Shown here one piece after another: positions 1-7,306 of a stretch of 24,395 bases of DNA (positions within the stretch are counted from its first letter, which is position 1; every line of letters begins with the position of its first letter). Position numbers and translations under genes: made by a program. Location: NCBI GenBank assembly GCA_964468415.1, contig CAYXUS010000122.1, positions 1 to 24,395 on the forward strand. The letters run 5' to 3'. Source of the stretch: Caldithrix sp964468415 (GTDB taxonomy: Bacteria > Calditrichota > Calditrichia > Calditrichales > Calditrichaceae). The notes below the pieces were generated by a model. The model saw only the letters and a program-made list of their open reading frames with translations, had not been told where the DNA came from and searched no databases.

Positions 1-646
1 ATCACTGCTTTCCATTGGTATTGCCGCTCTGGCTTTGCTCGTCTTGATTCTGCTGAATGTTTTGGGCGTTTCACGTAAAGCCGCGTATTTTCTGATCGGC
101 ATTGTTTTGTGGGTAAGTGTGCTTAAATCGGGAGTGCATGCCACGTTGGCCGGTGTGGCTTTGGCCTTCACCATTCCGCTGAATGCACGGGACAAAAACG
201 GACGACATTTTTCTCCCCTGAAGGAGATTGAACATGATTTGCACGTGTGGGTCGCTTTTCTGATTTTGCCCTTATTTGCTTTTGTGAATGCCGGAGTAAA
301 TATTACACGTATCTCGTTGGGGCAAATGATGGGTAGTGTGCCGTTGGGCATCATGCTGGGCTTGTTTTTGGGCAAACAACTTGGTGTCTTCGGGTTTAGC
401 TGGATTGCCATCAAATTGAAATGGGCGCAACTTCCCGAAGATAGCCATTGGCTAAGTTTCTACGGGGTGGCCGTTTTGACCGGCATCGGATTTACCATGA
501 GCCTTTTTATCGATACATTGGCTTTTGAGCAAGACAATCTTTTTCAATACACCGACAAGCTGGCGATCTTACTGGGCTCTTTGACTTCGGGGCTTGTTGG
601 CTATTTCATTTTGAAATGGATACCGGCACGTCATCTGAAAGAGTAG
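1..646 (+). CDS. nhaA: Na+/H+ antiporter NhaA, C-terminal part (5' end outside window)
   Basis: Inner-membrane secondary transporter that exchanges internal Na+ for external protons and supports pH and salt homeostasis. The reading frame is open from the first bases of the window, so the N-terminal half lies upstream. Visible family signatures are the segment LKSGVHATLAGV, the block FVNAGVNI within a hydrophobic stretch, and the late conserved segment GIGFTMSLFIDTLAF. Several hydrophobic helices follow one another, and the protein ends a few residues after the last one, as expected for NhaA. The gene converges on the superoxide-reductase-like gene and the two share a bidirectional terminator. 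An internal TTG at 35 could be read as a start, but homology plainly continues upstream of it, so it is not the real start. Confidence 0.93.
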   Translation, partial: SLLSIGIAALALLVLILLNVLGVSRKAAYFLIGIVLWVSVLKSGVHATLAGVALAFTIPLNARDKNGRHFSPLKEIEHDLHVWVAFLILPLFAFVNAGVNITRISLGQMMGSVPLGIMLGLFLGKQLGVFGFSWIAIKLKWAQLPEDSHWLSFYGVAVLTGIGFTMSLFIDTLAFEQDNLFQYTDKLAILLGSLTSGLVGYFILKWIPARHLKE

Positions 647-661
647 AAGTACTGTTTTAGA

Positions 662-693
662 AAAAGGCCTTTGCAGATTTACAAAGGCCTTTT
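662..693. terminator. Bidirectional Rho-independent terminator between nhaA and the SOR-like gene
   Basis: A perfect 12-bp inverted repeat (AAAAGGCCTTTG at 662-673 and CAAAGGCCTTTT at 682-693) encloses an 8-nt loop. It has A-rich and T-rich ends on both sides, so it can work in both directions. It lies between the nhaA stop and the stop of the opposing gene. Confidence 0.85.
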
Positions 694-697
694 AAAT

Positions 698-1111
698 TTA
701 ACCGATTTCGACTTCAGTCATCCAAAAGTCGTGTTTGTTGCAAAAGCTGGTGGCGTAGAGCTTTTTGGGCATTTCTCCTTTTACTGTGTACGTGGAAACC
801 GCTTTTTTGTCATTCGGGTAAAAGGTTTTGGCGCCGAGCAGTGTGCCATCTTCGGCAACCAGAGTGTGCCGCACAATGTAATGCTGCTGGCTCATGGGAT
901 GGGCGGTTTCAATAGTAACCTGCTGACCTTTTACCGTAACTTTCGGGGCATGCGATCCTGCCTTGGCCTTCCAGCGTCCGGGTGATTTTGCCGTAAAAAT
1001 AATTCCCCGGGGGAACTTCTGTTCTTTTGCCCGTAACAATTTTGGTTGGCCAAGAGCCACGCCTCCGGCCACCACTAATGCCGATTTTAGAAAAAATCTT
1101 CGGTTTGCCAT
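698..1111 (-). CDS. Tat-exported superoxide reductase-like protein (desulfoferrodoxin Fe-site domain)
   Basis: 137 residues. Residues 1-28 form a twin-arginine signal (RRFFLK at 4-9, then a hydrophobic ALVVAGGVALG core). The rest is a single superoxide reductase domain, which in the family reduces superoxide to peroxide at a mononuclear Fe(His)4Cys site. The candidate ligands are all visible: His54 (GSHAP), His71 (AHPM), His77 (QHYI), Cys124 and His127 (CNKHDFW). There is no N-terminal desulforedoxin FeS4 domain. The usual E-K-H-x-P motif reads G-S-H-A-P here, so both the labile Glu ligand and the proton-donating Lys are missing. The start is secure: a GAGGAGG ribosome site lies 4-5 nt upstream of the ATG. 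It probably acts in the periplasm. It may have lower activity or another electron-transfer role. Divergent from the aldehyde dehydrogenase gene. Confidence 0.85.
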   Translation of the reverse strand: MANRRFFLKSALVVAGGVALGQPKLLRAKEQKFPRGIIFTAKSPGRWKAKAGSHAPKVTVKGQQVTIETAHPMSQQHYIVRHTLVAEDGTLLGAKTFYPNDKKAVSTYTVKGEMPKKLYATSFCNKHDFWMTEVEIG

Positions 1112-1168
1112 TTGTCCTCCTCAAATAAATTGTATCTTAAAATATGCTAAAAGCAAAATAACCACATC

Positions 1169-1224
1169 CCGGCACAGGGTCAAGCACAGCGGGCATAAAA
1201 CCTAATTCGTTATGGCTGTGCCGG
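1169..1224. repeat. Inverted repeat in the SOR/ALDH divergent intergenic region
   Basis: CCGGCACAG at 1169-1177 and CTGTGCCGG at 1216-1224 are perfect 9-bp inverted arms 38 nt apart. They sit between two divergent genes, where promoters and operators are expected. It could be an operator pair or a remnant of a repeat; no T-tract suggests a terminator. The rest of 1112-1395 shows no further gene. Confidence 0.4.
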
Positions 1225-1395
1225 AATTGAAATTGCAATATGCCACCCCGCATGTTGATGGACATTCAACGAAAAATTTGGGTTCTAATTTCCTCAAAAA
1301 AGATTTACATTTATCGGTTTGTTTATTAACTTAACCGCTCAGGTAAAGCATTTTTTTGAAAACAAAGTACAGTACATTTAAATAGGAGACGCACC

Positions 1396-2937
1396 ATGTT
1401 TGACCGCAGTATTCTGGAAAAATTGGGCATCAAAGAGAAGAATTTCGGCGCCTCGACCGGTACGGAGTGGAGTAAAAGTACCGACGGCGGCGAATTAAAA
1501 GTGTATTCCCCGATCAACGGTGAGTATCTTGCCTCTGTATATCAGGCTACGGAAAAGGATTACGAATGGGTGGTTGAGAAAGCTCAGGCGGCGTTTAAAG
1601 AGTGGCGAAAAATTCCTGCTCCGAAGCGCGGCGAAATTGTCCGGCAGATCGGGTTGCGTTTGCGTGAATACAAGGAATTGTTAGGACGTTTGGTTACCAT
1701 GGAGATGGGCAAGTCCATTCAGGAAGGCTGGGGCGAAGTACAGGAAATGATCGATATTTGTGATTTTGCCGTGGGCCAGTCGCGCATGTTGTACGGCTTT
1801 ACCATGCATTCCGAACGTCCCGAGCATCGCATGTACGATCAATATCATCCGTTGGGCCCGGTGGGTATTATTACGGCTTTTAACTTTCCGGTAGCCGTGT
1901 GGGCCTGGAATGCCATGATTGCCACCGTTGCCGGTGATGTAAACATCTGGAAACCAGCCTCCAAAGTTCCTTTGACGGCCATTGCCGTGCAAAACATTGT
2001 GAGTGAAATTGTGAAAGAAAACAATTTGCCGGAAGGTTTGTTCAACCTGGTTATTGGTAAAGGTTCTGTGGTGGGTGAACGCATGTTAAATGACAAACGC
2101 GTACCGTTGATTTCCATTACCGGTTCGGTGCAGGTAGGGCGCCATGCCGCCACCAAAATTGCCGCGCGTTTGGGCCGCTACATTCTGGAATTAGGCGGGA
2201 ACAACGCCATTATCTTGACGCCGAATGCCAATCTGGATTTGGCCATTCCGGCCATCGTTTTTGGAGCGGTTGGTACGGCCGGACAGCGTTGTACCACCAC
2301 GCGGCGTTTGATTATTCACGAATCGATTTACGATCGGGTTAAGGAATCATTGGTTAAGGCTTACAAGAGCGTACGCATCGGTGATCCTCTGGATGAAAAG
2401 AACCACATGGGGCCATTGATCGACAAGGGTGCGGTGGATACCTATCTGAAGGCTCTGGAGCAGGTGAAAAAGGAAGGCGGCAAAATTATTTACGGTGGCG
2501 AAGTGCTCAGTGGCCCGGGCTACGAAGCCGGCACTTACGTGCTGCCTACCCTGGTCGAAGCCGAAAACCACTATTCCATTGTTCAGGAAGAAACCTTTGC
2601 TCCCATTCTCTATTTGATCAAATACAAGGGTGAAGTGGAAGATGCCATTGAAATCCACAACGATGTGGTTCAGGGATTGTCTTCCTCGATTTTCACGGAC
2701 AATTTAATCGAAGCCGAAACTTTCCTCTCGGCCTGGGGTTCCGATTGCGGTATTGCCAACGTGAACATCGGAACTTCCGGTGCGGAAATCGGTGGAGCCT
2801 TTGGTGGCGAGAAAGACACCGGCGGCGGTCGCGAATCGGGTTCGGATGCCTGGAAGGCTTACATGCGCCGACAAACCAATACGATTAACTTCGGTAAAAA
2901 ATTGCCGCTGGCTCAGGGCATTAAATTCGAGATTTAA
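1396..2937 (+). CDS. Aldehyde dehydrogenase, ALDH7 family (piperideine-6-carboxylate / alpha-aminoadipic semialdehyde dehydrogenase type)
   Basis: 513 residues, typical family length. NAD(P)-dependent oxidation of an aldehyde to a carboxylate. Catalytic residues are in place: Asn163 (AFNFP), Lys186 (WKPAS), Glu265 (LELGG) and the nucleophile Cys299 (GTAGQRCTTTRR). The C-terminal block NIGTSGAEIGGAFGGEK, followed by TGGGRESGSDAWKAYMRRQ, is characteristic of ALDH7 (antiquitin, AmaB, Pcd), whose members oxidise alpha-aminoadipic semialdehyde in lysine catabolism. No other lysine-degradation gene is adjacent, so the substrate is inferred from the family only; a broader detoxifying role is possible. 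An AGGAG ribosome site lies about 8 nt before the ATG. It appears monocistronic, with its own promoter region upstream and a strong terminator downstream. Confidence 0.93.
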   Translation: MFDRSILEKLGIKEKNFGASTGTEWSKSTDGGELKVYSPINGEYLASVYQATEKDYEWVVEKAQAAFKEWRKIPAPKRGEIVRQIGLRLREYKELLGRLVTMEMGKSIQEGWGEVQEMIDICDFAVGQSRMLYGFTMHSERPEHRMYDQYHPLGPVGIITAFNFPVAVWAWNAMIATVAGDVNIWKPASKVPLTAIAVQNIVSEIVKENNLPEGLFNLVIGKGSVVGERMLNDKRVPLISITGSVQVGRHAATKIAARLGRYILELGGNNAIILTPNANLDLAIPAIVFGAVGTAGQRCTTTRRLIIHESIYDRVKESLVKAYKSVRIGDPLDEKNHMGPLIDKGAVDTYLKALEQVKKEGGKIIYGGEVLSGPGYEAGTYVLPTLVEAENHYSIVQEETFAPILYLIKYKGEVEDAIEIHNDVVQGLSSSIFTDNLIEAETFLSAWGSDCGIANVNIGTSGAEIGGAFGGEKDTGGGRESGSDAWKAYMRRQTNTINFGKKLPLAQGIKFEI

Positions 2938-2968
2938 TTTCCAGACCATGAAAAAATCCGAAAAAGAC

Positions 2969-2996
2969 AAAAAGGCTGCCAGAAGGCAGCCTTTTT
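2969..2996 (+). terminator. Rho-independent terminator after the ALDH7 gene
   Basis: AAAAAGGCTGCC at 2969-2980, a 4-nt AGAA loop, then GGCAGCCTTTTT at 2985-2996: a perfect 12-bp stem ending in a T run, 31 nt after the stop codon. Confidence 0.9.
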
Positions 2997-3351
2997 AGTT
3001 TGTCCGGCATGCAGGTTTATCCGGAAAGTTGATGAGTAATGTTCCAATCAACCCTGGCTTTTTAATGTCGGTTAGTAGGGAAGGAATTAACAAAAACCGT
3101 TTAAACGGTTTCTTTCGGGGCACTTTTGCTGATAAATAGGAAGGCGGAAAACCGCTGAAGCGGTTCCGACAAGGGGTAGTGTGCCTTGGGGTTCAGCGGT
3201 GGTGCTAATGCATGGGGCTGCAAGGATTAAACGCGGAATATCGTTAGGGCGATAAGGATCGCCTCGGTCATAAGGCTGTCCGTAAAGCAAAAGGCAAAAT
3301 TGTTCTTCAGATTTATCGGAATCATGGTGAAGCGGAGTTACGAAACATTTT
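2997..3351. other. Non-coding, hairpin-rich stretch downstream of the DUF4143 ATPase gene
   Basis: No convincing gene. It contains direct repeat copy A (3094-3168), followed by further dyads such as GGCGAT-AAGG-ATCGCC at 3248-3263. A minus-strand reading frame runs through it, but the repeat is read in a different frame in its second copy, so protein conservation is not supported. The hairpin of copy A, read on the minus strand and followed by T residues (to about 3088), could also terminate transcription of the ATPase gene. Confidence 0.6.
3094..3168 (+). repeat. Direct repeat copy A flanking the DUF4143 ATPase gene
   Basis: 75 bp that match 4662-4734 with only two substitutions and two single-base gaps by eye. 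It begins with the perfect 18-bp palindrome AAACCGTTTAAACGGTTT (3094-3111). It ends with a hairpin built on AACCGC-TGAA-GCGGTT. Beyond 3168 a shorter similarity to copy B continues (GGGGTAGTGTGC versus GGGGCAGTGTGC). Confidence 0.9.
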
Positions 3352-4530
3352 TTAGACTGCGTTTCGCACAAAATCAAATAGTTCCGGCAATTGGGCAACG
3401 GGATAGGCGAAGATGTCTTTGTCAAGAGGAAAGCGTTCCTTACCGGGATAAATAATCAATCCCAATTTACCATTCAAATCAGCAAAAGCATTTCGGAAAC
3501 TTTTACTGATTTTGGGCGATAATGAGAATTTTATCTCCAAACTGACTTTGCATTGGCCTCCTGTAATGAGTACAAGATCCATCTCGGCTCCGGCTGCTGT
3601 ACGGTAAAAAAAAGCTTCAAATTCCTTGGGCATGCTGTTAATTACCTGTTCGATCACAAAACCTTCAAACGAAGCACCTACTGCGGGATGGGACTGTAAT
3701 TCATCAAAAGAACGAATATTCAATAGGGTGTGAAGCAGTCCGGTGTCTCTAAAATATATTTTTGGTGTTTTTACCAATCGTTTTTTAATATTGATATGGA
3801 ACGGTGGCACTACACGAACAATAAATGCCTGATGCAGGATTTCGAGGTAGTTTTTAATTGTTACCGATGACAGATCAAGAGCGTTGGCGAGTTGGGAAGC
3901 GTTAAAAAGCTGTCCGTGATAGTGTGCCAGCATGCTCCAGAAACGATGCATGCGTAAAGGCGGGATGCGGATACCTAAAAAGGGAAGATCACGCTCCAGA
4001 AATGATTGAATGAATGCCTCCCGCCATTGGAAACTCGTCTTTTCATCCTGCGCCAAAAAACTTTCGGGAAAGCCGCCTCTTAACCATAATTTTTGAAAAT
4101 TTTGGTGTTCATTCGTTTGGGCAATTTCTTCCAGTAAAAACGTGGTAAGTTCATGGTAAACAATACGGCCAGCCAGGCTTTCGGCCGCGTTTTTGATCAC
4201 GCGCGGAGAAGAAGAACCTAAAATTAAAAAACGACCGGGGCGCCTATTTTGGTCGACCAGTGAACGTAACAGTGGAAAGAGTTCAGGCATTCTCTGAATT
4301 TCATCCAAAATGACCAATTTGTCGGTATGATGTTGCAAGTAGAGTTCGGCCTCTTGCAGCTTCATCAAATCCGAAGGCAGTTCAAGGTCTAGGTAAATAC
4401 TGTTGGAAACTTGGGATTGTAGCTTTTTGGCCAGCGTCGTTTTCCCGACTTGTCGGGCGCCAATAATTCCAACGACAGGAAAACGTTTTAGGGATTCGCT
4501 AACGGGTTTTTCTAATTTTCGCTTAATCAT
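3352..4530 (-). CDS. AAA ATPase with DUF4143 domain (AAA_14 family)
   Basis: 392 residues from the chosen start. The N-terminal ATPase domain has Walker A GARQVGKTT (about residues 24-32), Walker B LVILDEIQ (about 72-79) and a sensor-like LILGSSSPR (about 102-110). The C-terminal half is the DUF4143 region, with the typical FRDTGLLHTLL and the nuclease-like block EAFFYRTAAGAEMDLVL. These proteins are widespread, often mobile and of unproven function; a chromosomal-maintenance or toxin-like role is sometimes suggested. I choose the ATG at 4530 (MIKRKLEKPV) because family members start this way. The longer frame to 4656 would translate an A/T palindrome. There is no good Shine-Dalgarno; the palindrome at 4532-4566 abuts the start codon. 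It is a single gene bracketed by direct repeats, which suggests a cassette acquired as a unit. Confidence 0.88.
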   Translation of the reverse strand: MIKRKLEKPVSESLKRFPVVGIIGARQVGKTTLAKKLQSQVSNSIYLDLELPSDLMKLQEAELYLQHHTDKLVILDEIQRMPELFPLLRSLVDQNRRPGRFLILGSSSPRVIKNAAESLAGRIVYHELTTFLLEEIAQTNEHQNFQKLWLRGGFPESFLAQDEKTSFQWREAFIQSFLERDLPFLGIRIPPLRMHRFWSMLAHYHGQLFNASQLANALDLSSVTIKNYLEILHQAFIVRVVPPFHINIKKRLVKTPKIYFRDTGLLHTLLNIRSFDELQSHPAVGASFEGFVIEQVINSMPKEFEAFFYRTAAGAEMDLVLITGGQCKVSLEIKFSLSPKISKSFRNAFADLNGKLGLIIYPGKERFPLDKDIFAYPVAQLPELFDFVRNAV

Positions 4531-4531
4531 G

Positions 4532-4566
4532 CTTGTAAATTTAAAATAAAATTTTAAATTTGCAAG
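4532..4566 (-). promoter_or_regulatory. A/T-rich palindrome abutting the DUF4143 ATPase start codon
   Basis: CTTGTAAATTTAAAAT (4532-4547) and ATTTTAAATTTGCAAG (4551-4566) form 16-bp inverted arms with one mismatch and a 3-nt spacer. The dyad ends 2 nt from the ATG at 4530. In the mRNA it would fold into a hairpin immediately before the start codon; as DNA it could be an operator. It may also serve as an element end. Confidence 0.7.
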
Positions 4567-4661
4567 GAAAAATGACCAATAGGGGGCGTGCATCACTGAG
4601 ATGTGCAGGCGAAGCCCAGGAACCGTGAAGGTTTTTTGGGCCGTGAGAGAACTCATCCGGG

Positions 4662-4734
4662 AAACCGTTTAAACGTTTCTTTCGGGCATTTTTGCTGATA
4701 AATAGGAAGGCGGAAAACCGCTGACGCGGTTCCG
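4662..4734 (+). repeat. Direct repeat copy B flanking the DUF4143 ATPase gene
   Basis: 73 bp, in the same orientation as copy A at 3094-3168 and about 95% identical by eye. The 18-bp palindrome of copy A is imperfect here because one G is missing (AAACCGTTTAAACGTTT). An extra GC hairpin (4736-4755) follows directly, and copy A lacks it. Confidence 0.9.
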
Positions 4735-5057
4735 GTGCCCCAACGCGGTGGGGCAGTGTGCGCACGACCTCTAAAGCCCGCTGTGCACCCTGCACGACCG
4801 GGAAAGTGCTACACTCCACTACTCACTTGGGGCGTTTTTTTGAGAAAATAATGAGATTTCCTTGATTTTCCGCGTTTTTACAAGCCGCTGAATCCAATTT
4901 CCATAAATGAATGGATCGGTCACGCTCCATTCCATGACAATGCAAAAAATGAGAAAATTCTCTGGCTCTTGCCTTTTATCAAATTTTTTTTTAACTACTC
5001 AGTTAATTTAAATAAGAAAAAATGAATACATATTCAATTTGATGTGCCGAGGAAAGA

Positions 5058-6119
5058 ATGAGTGCTATTTTGAAACCGATTAAATCGGTTGGAATCGTAG
5101 GATACGGCGCCTATGTACCGCGCTATCGCATTAAAACCGCCGAGATCTCACGTGTCTGGCGTGACGAACAGGACCGTTACCATTTGCCGATTAAGCAGAA
5201 AAGCGTACCCGGCCCGGATGAAGACACAATTACCATGAGCATCGAAGCGGGAAAGAACGCACTAAAACGCGCGGGCATCGATCCCCGGGAAATTCGTGCC
5301 GTGTGGATCGGATCGGAATCGCATCCTTATGCGGTAAAGCCCAGTGGAACGGTTGTTGCTCAAGCGCTGGGAATTTACCCGGCCAATACGGCCGGCGATC
5401 TGGAATTTGCCTGTAAAGCAGGTACCGAGGCCTTGCAGGCAGCGCTGGGTTATGTGGGCAGCGGAATGGCTTCGTACGCGCTGGCCATTGGTATGGATAC
5501 GGCACAGGGGCGTCCCGGAGATGCACTGGAATACACCGCTGCAGCAGGAGGAGCCGCGTTCATTGTTGGGGCGGAAGCGCAGGCCCTGGCCGTACTGGAA
5601 GGAGCTTACAGCTACGTAACCGACACACCAGATTTTTTCCGCCGAAATTATGAAAAATATCCGCAGCATGGCAATCGCTTTACCGGAGATCCCGCCTATT
5701 TTCACCACATTCGTTCTTCGGTGACAACCCTGATGGAAGAGCTCCGCCTGAGAGCATCCGATTTTAAATTCATTTCGTTTCATCAGCCCAATACCAAATT
5801 TCCGACGAAAATGGCGCAGGAATTGGGATTTAAGCCCGAACAGTATGTACCCGGCCTGCTTTCACCAAAAGTCGGGAATACTTACGCCGGTTCATCCATT
5901 CTGGGTTTTACGGCTATTTTGGATCGGGCACAACCGGGAGACCGTCTGCTGCTGGCCAGTTTTGGCTCGGGGGCAGGCAGCGATGCTTTTAGCTTTGTGG
6001 TTACCGAACGGCTTGCACAGGTTCGGGAAATAGCCCCATCTACCGAATGGTATGTGCAGAGAGAAAGATCGATAGATTACAGCACCTATGCGCGTTGGCG
6101 GGGAAAAATTCGAAAATAG
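5058..6119 (+). CDS. Hydroxymethylglutaryl-CoA synthase, archaeal type
   Basis: 353 residues. Condenses acetyl-CoA with acetoacetyl-CoA to give HMG-CoA, the committed precursor of the mevalonate route. The catalytic triad is visible: Glu87 (IGSES), Cys119 (DLEFACKAG) and His242 (SFHQPNTKFP). The spacing closely matches bacterial MvaS (Glu79, Cys111 and His233 in Staphylococcus). The C-terminal NTYAGSS and FGSGAGSDAF motifs fit. The short length, and the following thiolase and DUF35 genes, match the archaeal form rather than the longer Gram-positive enzyme. A GAGGAAAG ribosome site precedes the ATG. First gene of a three-gene operon; the thiolase starts 10 nt after its stop. No HMG-CoA reductase is in the window, so a mevalonate role is inferred. 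A beta-branching or other acyl-chain role is the alternative. Confidence 0.92.
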   Translation: MSAILKPIKSVGIVGYGAYVPRYRIKTAEISRVWRDEQDRYHLPIKQKSVPGPDEDTITMSIEAGKNALKRAGIDPREIRAVWIGSESHPYAVKPSGTVVAQALGIYPANTAGDLEFACKAGTEALQAALGYVGSGMASYALAIGMDTAQGRPGDALEYTAAAGGAAFIVGAEAQALAVLEGAYSYVTDTPDFFRRNYEKYPQHGNRFTGDPAYFHHIRSSVTTLMEELRLRASDFKFISFHQPNTKFPTKMAQELGFKPEQYVPGLLSPKVGNTYAGSSILGFTAILDRAQPGDRLLLASFGSGAGSDAFSFVVTERLAQVREIAPSTEWYVQRERSIDYSTYARWRGKIRK

Positions 6120-6129
6120 GAAAGGTCTC

Positions 6130-7287
6130 ATGAAAAAGGTGGCAATTATCGGAATCGGCCAGGTGCCGGTTCGGGAACATTGGGATCAATCGATTAAGGC
6201 ATTGGCAGTTCAGGCCCTATTTCATGCTCTGGAAGACGCCAATCGCGATGAGATCGACGGGTTGTACGTGGGAAACATGCTTAGCGGACGCTTGAGTGAA
6301 CAGGAACATTTGGGTGCGCTAATCGCCGAGCAGGCAGGCTTTCCGGGAATCGAAGCAGTAAAAGTAGAAGCCGCCTGCGCCTCGGGAGCGGCGGCATTTC
6401 GTCAGGCCGTGTTGGCCGTTGCCAGCGGACGCAAAAAATGCGTGGCAGCTCTTGGAGTCGAAAAGCTGACCGAATTATCTGGCTGGCGCGCCTCGGACGG
6501 GTTAGCAATGGCAGCCGATGCCGATTTTGAAACATCTCTGGGCTTAACCTTTGTCGCCTTAAATGCAATGGTCATGCGACGCTTTATTTTTGAGCACAAC
6601 GTTAAACGGGAACTGTTTGCTGCTTTTCCCATGCTGGCACATCGCAATGCCCGGTACAATCCCAATGCCATGTTTCAACATGAAATTAGTTTAAACCAGT
6701 ACCAGCAGGCCAAAATGATTGCCGATCCCATTAACCTGCTGGATTCCAGCCCTATTGCCGATGGGGCTGCTGCGCTTATCGTGGTGCCCTGGGATGACGT
6801 GCGCGACCAGCGCAGTGCCGTAGAAGTGCTGGCCTGCGAAGTGGCAACCGATTACGTGGCTTTGCACGATCGGACGAACTTGCTCCATTTGGCGGCTGTG
6901 GAGCAGAGCACCAAAAGTGCTTTGAAAACGGCGGGGCTTTCGCACCGGGATATCAGCTTTTTTGAATTGCACGATGCCTTCAGCATCATGAGTGTTTTGT
7001 CTCTGGAAGCAGCAGGATTTTTATCGGCAGAAGAGGCGCTGAAAAAGGTGCAGGAAGGCTATTTTGACATCGGTGGTACGCTTCCTATTGCCACAATGGG
7101 GGGGCTGAAAGGAAGAGGTCATCCGGTGGGTGCTACCGGCCTGTACCAAATTGTCGAGGCCGTGCTCCAATTGCGGGGCAAAGCGCCTACGCCCCTGCAG
7201 GTTGCGGAACCCCGTTTTGCCATGACCCAGAACATCGGCGGAACCGGCGCAACGGTTGTCACCTCAATTCTAAAAGGTCAGATGTAA
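6130..7287 (+). CDS. Acetyl-CoA C-acetyltransferase (thiolase), archaeal / SCP2-like type
   Basis: 385 residues from the ATG at 6130. That start has an AGGAAAGG ribosome site overlapping the previous stop; an in-frame upstream ATG at 6088 lies inside the HMG-CoA synthase gene and is less likely. It joins two acetyl-CoA into acetoacetyl-CoA. The nucleophilic Cys83 sits in VEAACASGAAAF, with His281 in FELHDAFS and His331 in GRGHPVGATG. The second catalytic Cys of classical biosynthetic thiolases is not seen near the C terminus (NIGGTGAT instead), as in the archaeal enzymes. In Methanothermococcus the equivalent thiolase forms a complex with HMG-CoA synthase and a DUF35 protein that passes acetoacetyl-CoA directly onward. 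The same gene order here suggests the same assembly. Confidence 0.92.
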   Translation: MKKVAIIGIGQVPVREHWDQSIKALAVQALFHALEDANRDEIDGLYVGNMLSGRLSEQEHLGALIAEQAGFPGIEAVKVEAACASGAAAFRQAVLAVASGRKKCVAALGVEKLTELSGWRASDGLAMAADADFETSLGLTFVALNAMVMRRFIFEHNVKRELFAAFPMLAHRNARYNPNAMFQHEISLNQYQQAKMIADPINLLDSSPIADGAAALIVVPWDDVRDQRSAVEVLACEVATDYVALHDRTNLLHLAAVEQSTKSALKTAGLSHRDISFFELHDAFSIMSVLSLEAAGFLSAEEALKKVQEGYFDIGGTLPIATMGGLKGRGHPVGATGLYQIVEAVLQLRGKAPTPLQVAEPRFAMTQNIGGTGATVVTSILKGQM

Positions 7288-7306
7288 GCAGGAAGGAAGA
7301 AACTTT

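Larger units (their letters stand above)
4531..5057. other. Long non-coding stretch between the ATPase and HMG-CoA synthase genes
   Basis: It holds the A/T palindrome, direct repeat copy B, a GC-rich hairpin at 4736-4755 (TGCCCCA-ACGCGG-TGGGGCA), a small GTGCA-CCC-TGCAC dyad near 4782-4794, and then about 200 bp of A/T-rich sequence that must contain the promoter of the HMG-CoA synthase operon. I see no credible gene. Confidence 0.6.

Noticed and set aside
671..985. Plus-strand frame over the superoxide-reductase gene
   Set aside because: Antisense shadow; it begins inside the terminator, and the minus strand has clear SOR motifs and a strong ribosome site.
3087..3425. 112-codon minus-strand frame across repeat A and the ATPase 3' end
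   Set aside because: It is read through the non-coding repeat; the same repeat at 4662-4734 is open in a different frame, so no protein is conserved.
4531..4656. N-terminal extension of the DUF4143 ATPase to an ATG at 4656
   Set aside because: It would translate the A/T palindrome (FKFYFKF-like residues); homologues begin at the MIKRKL position.
3094..4755. CRISPR array or insertion sequence at the direct repeats
   Set aside because: Only two repeats, separated by about 1.5 kb with a gene between them; no regular spacers and no transposase gene.
4541..4819. 92-codon minus-strand frame across repeat B and the A/T palindrome
   Set aside because: It consists of repeat, GC hairpin and palindrome sequence, with no recognisable domain and a frame different from copy A.
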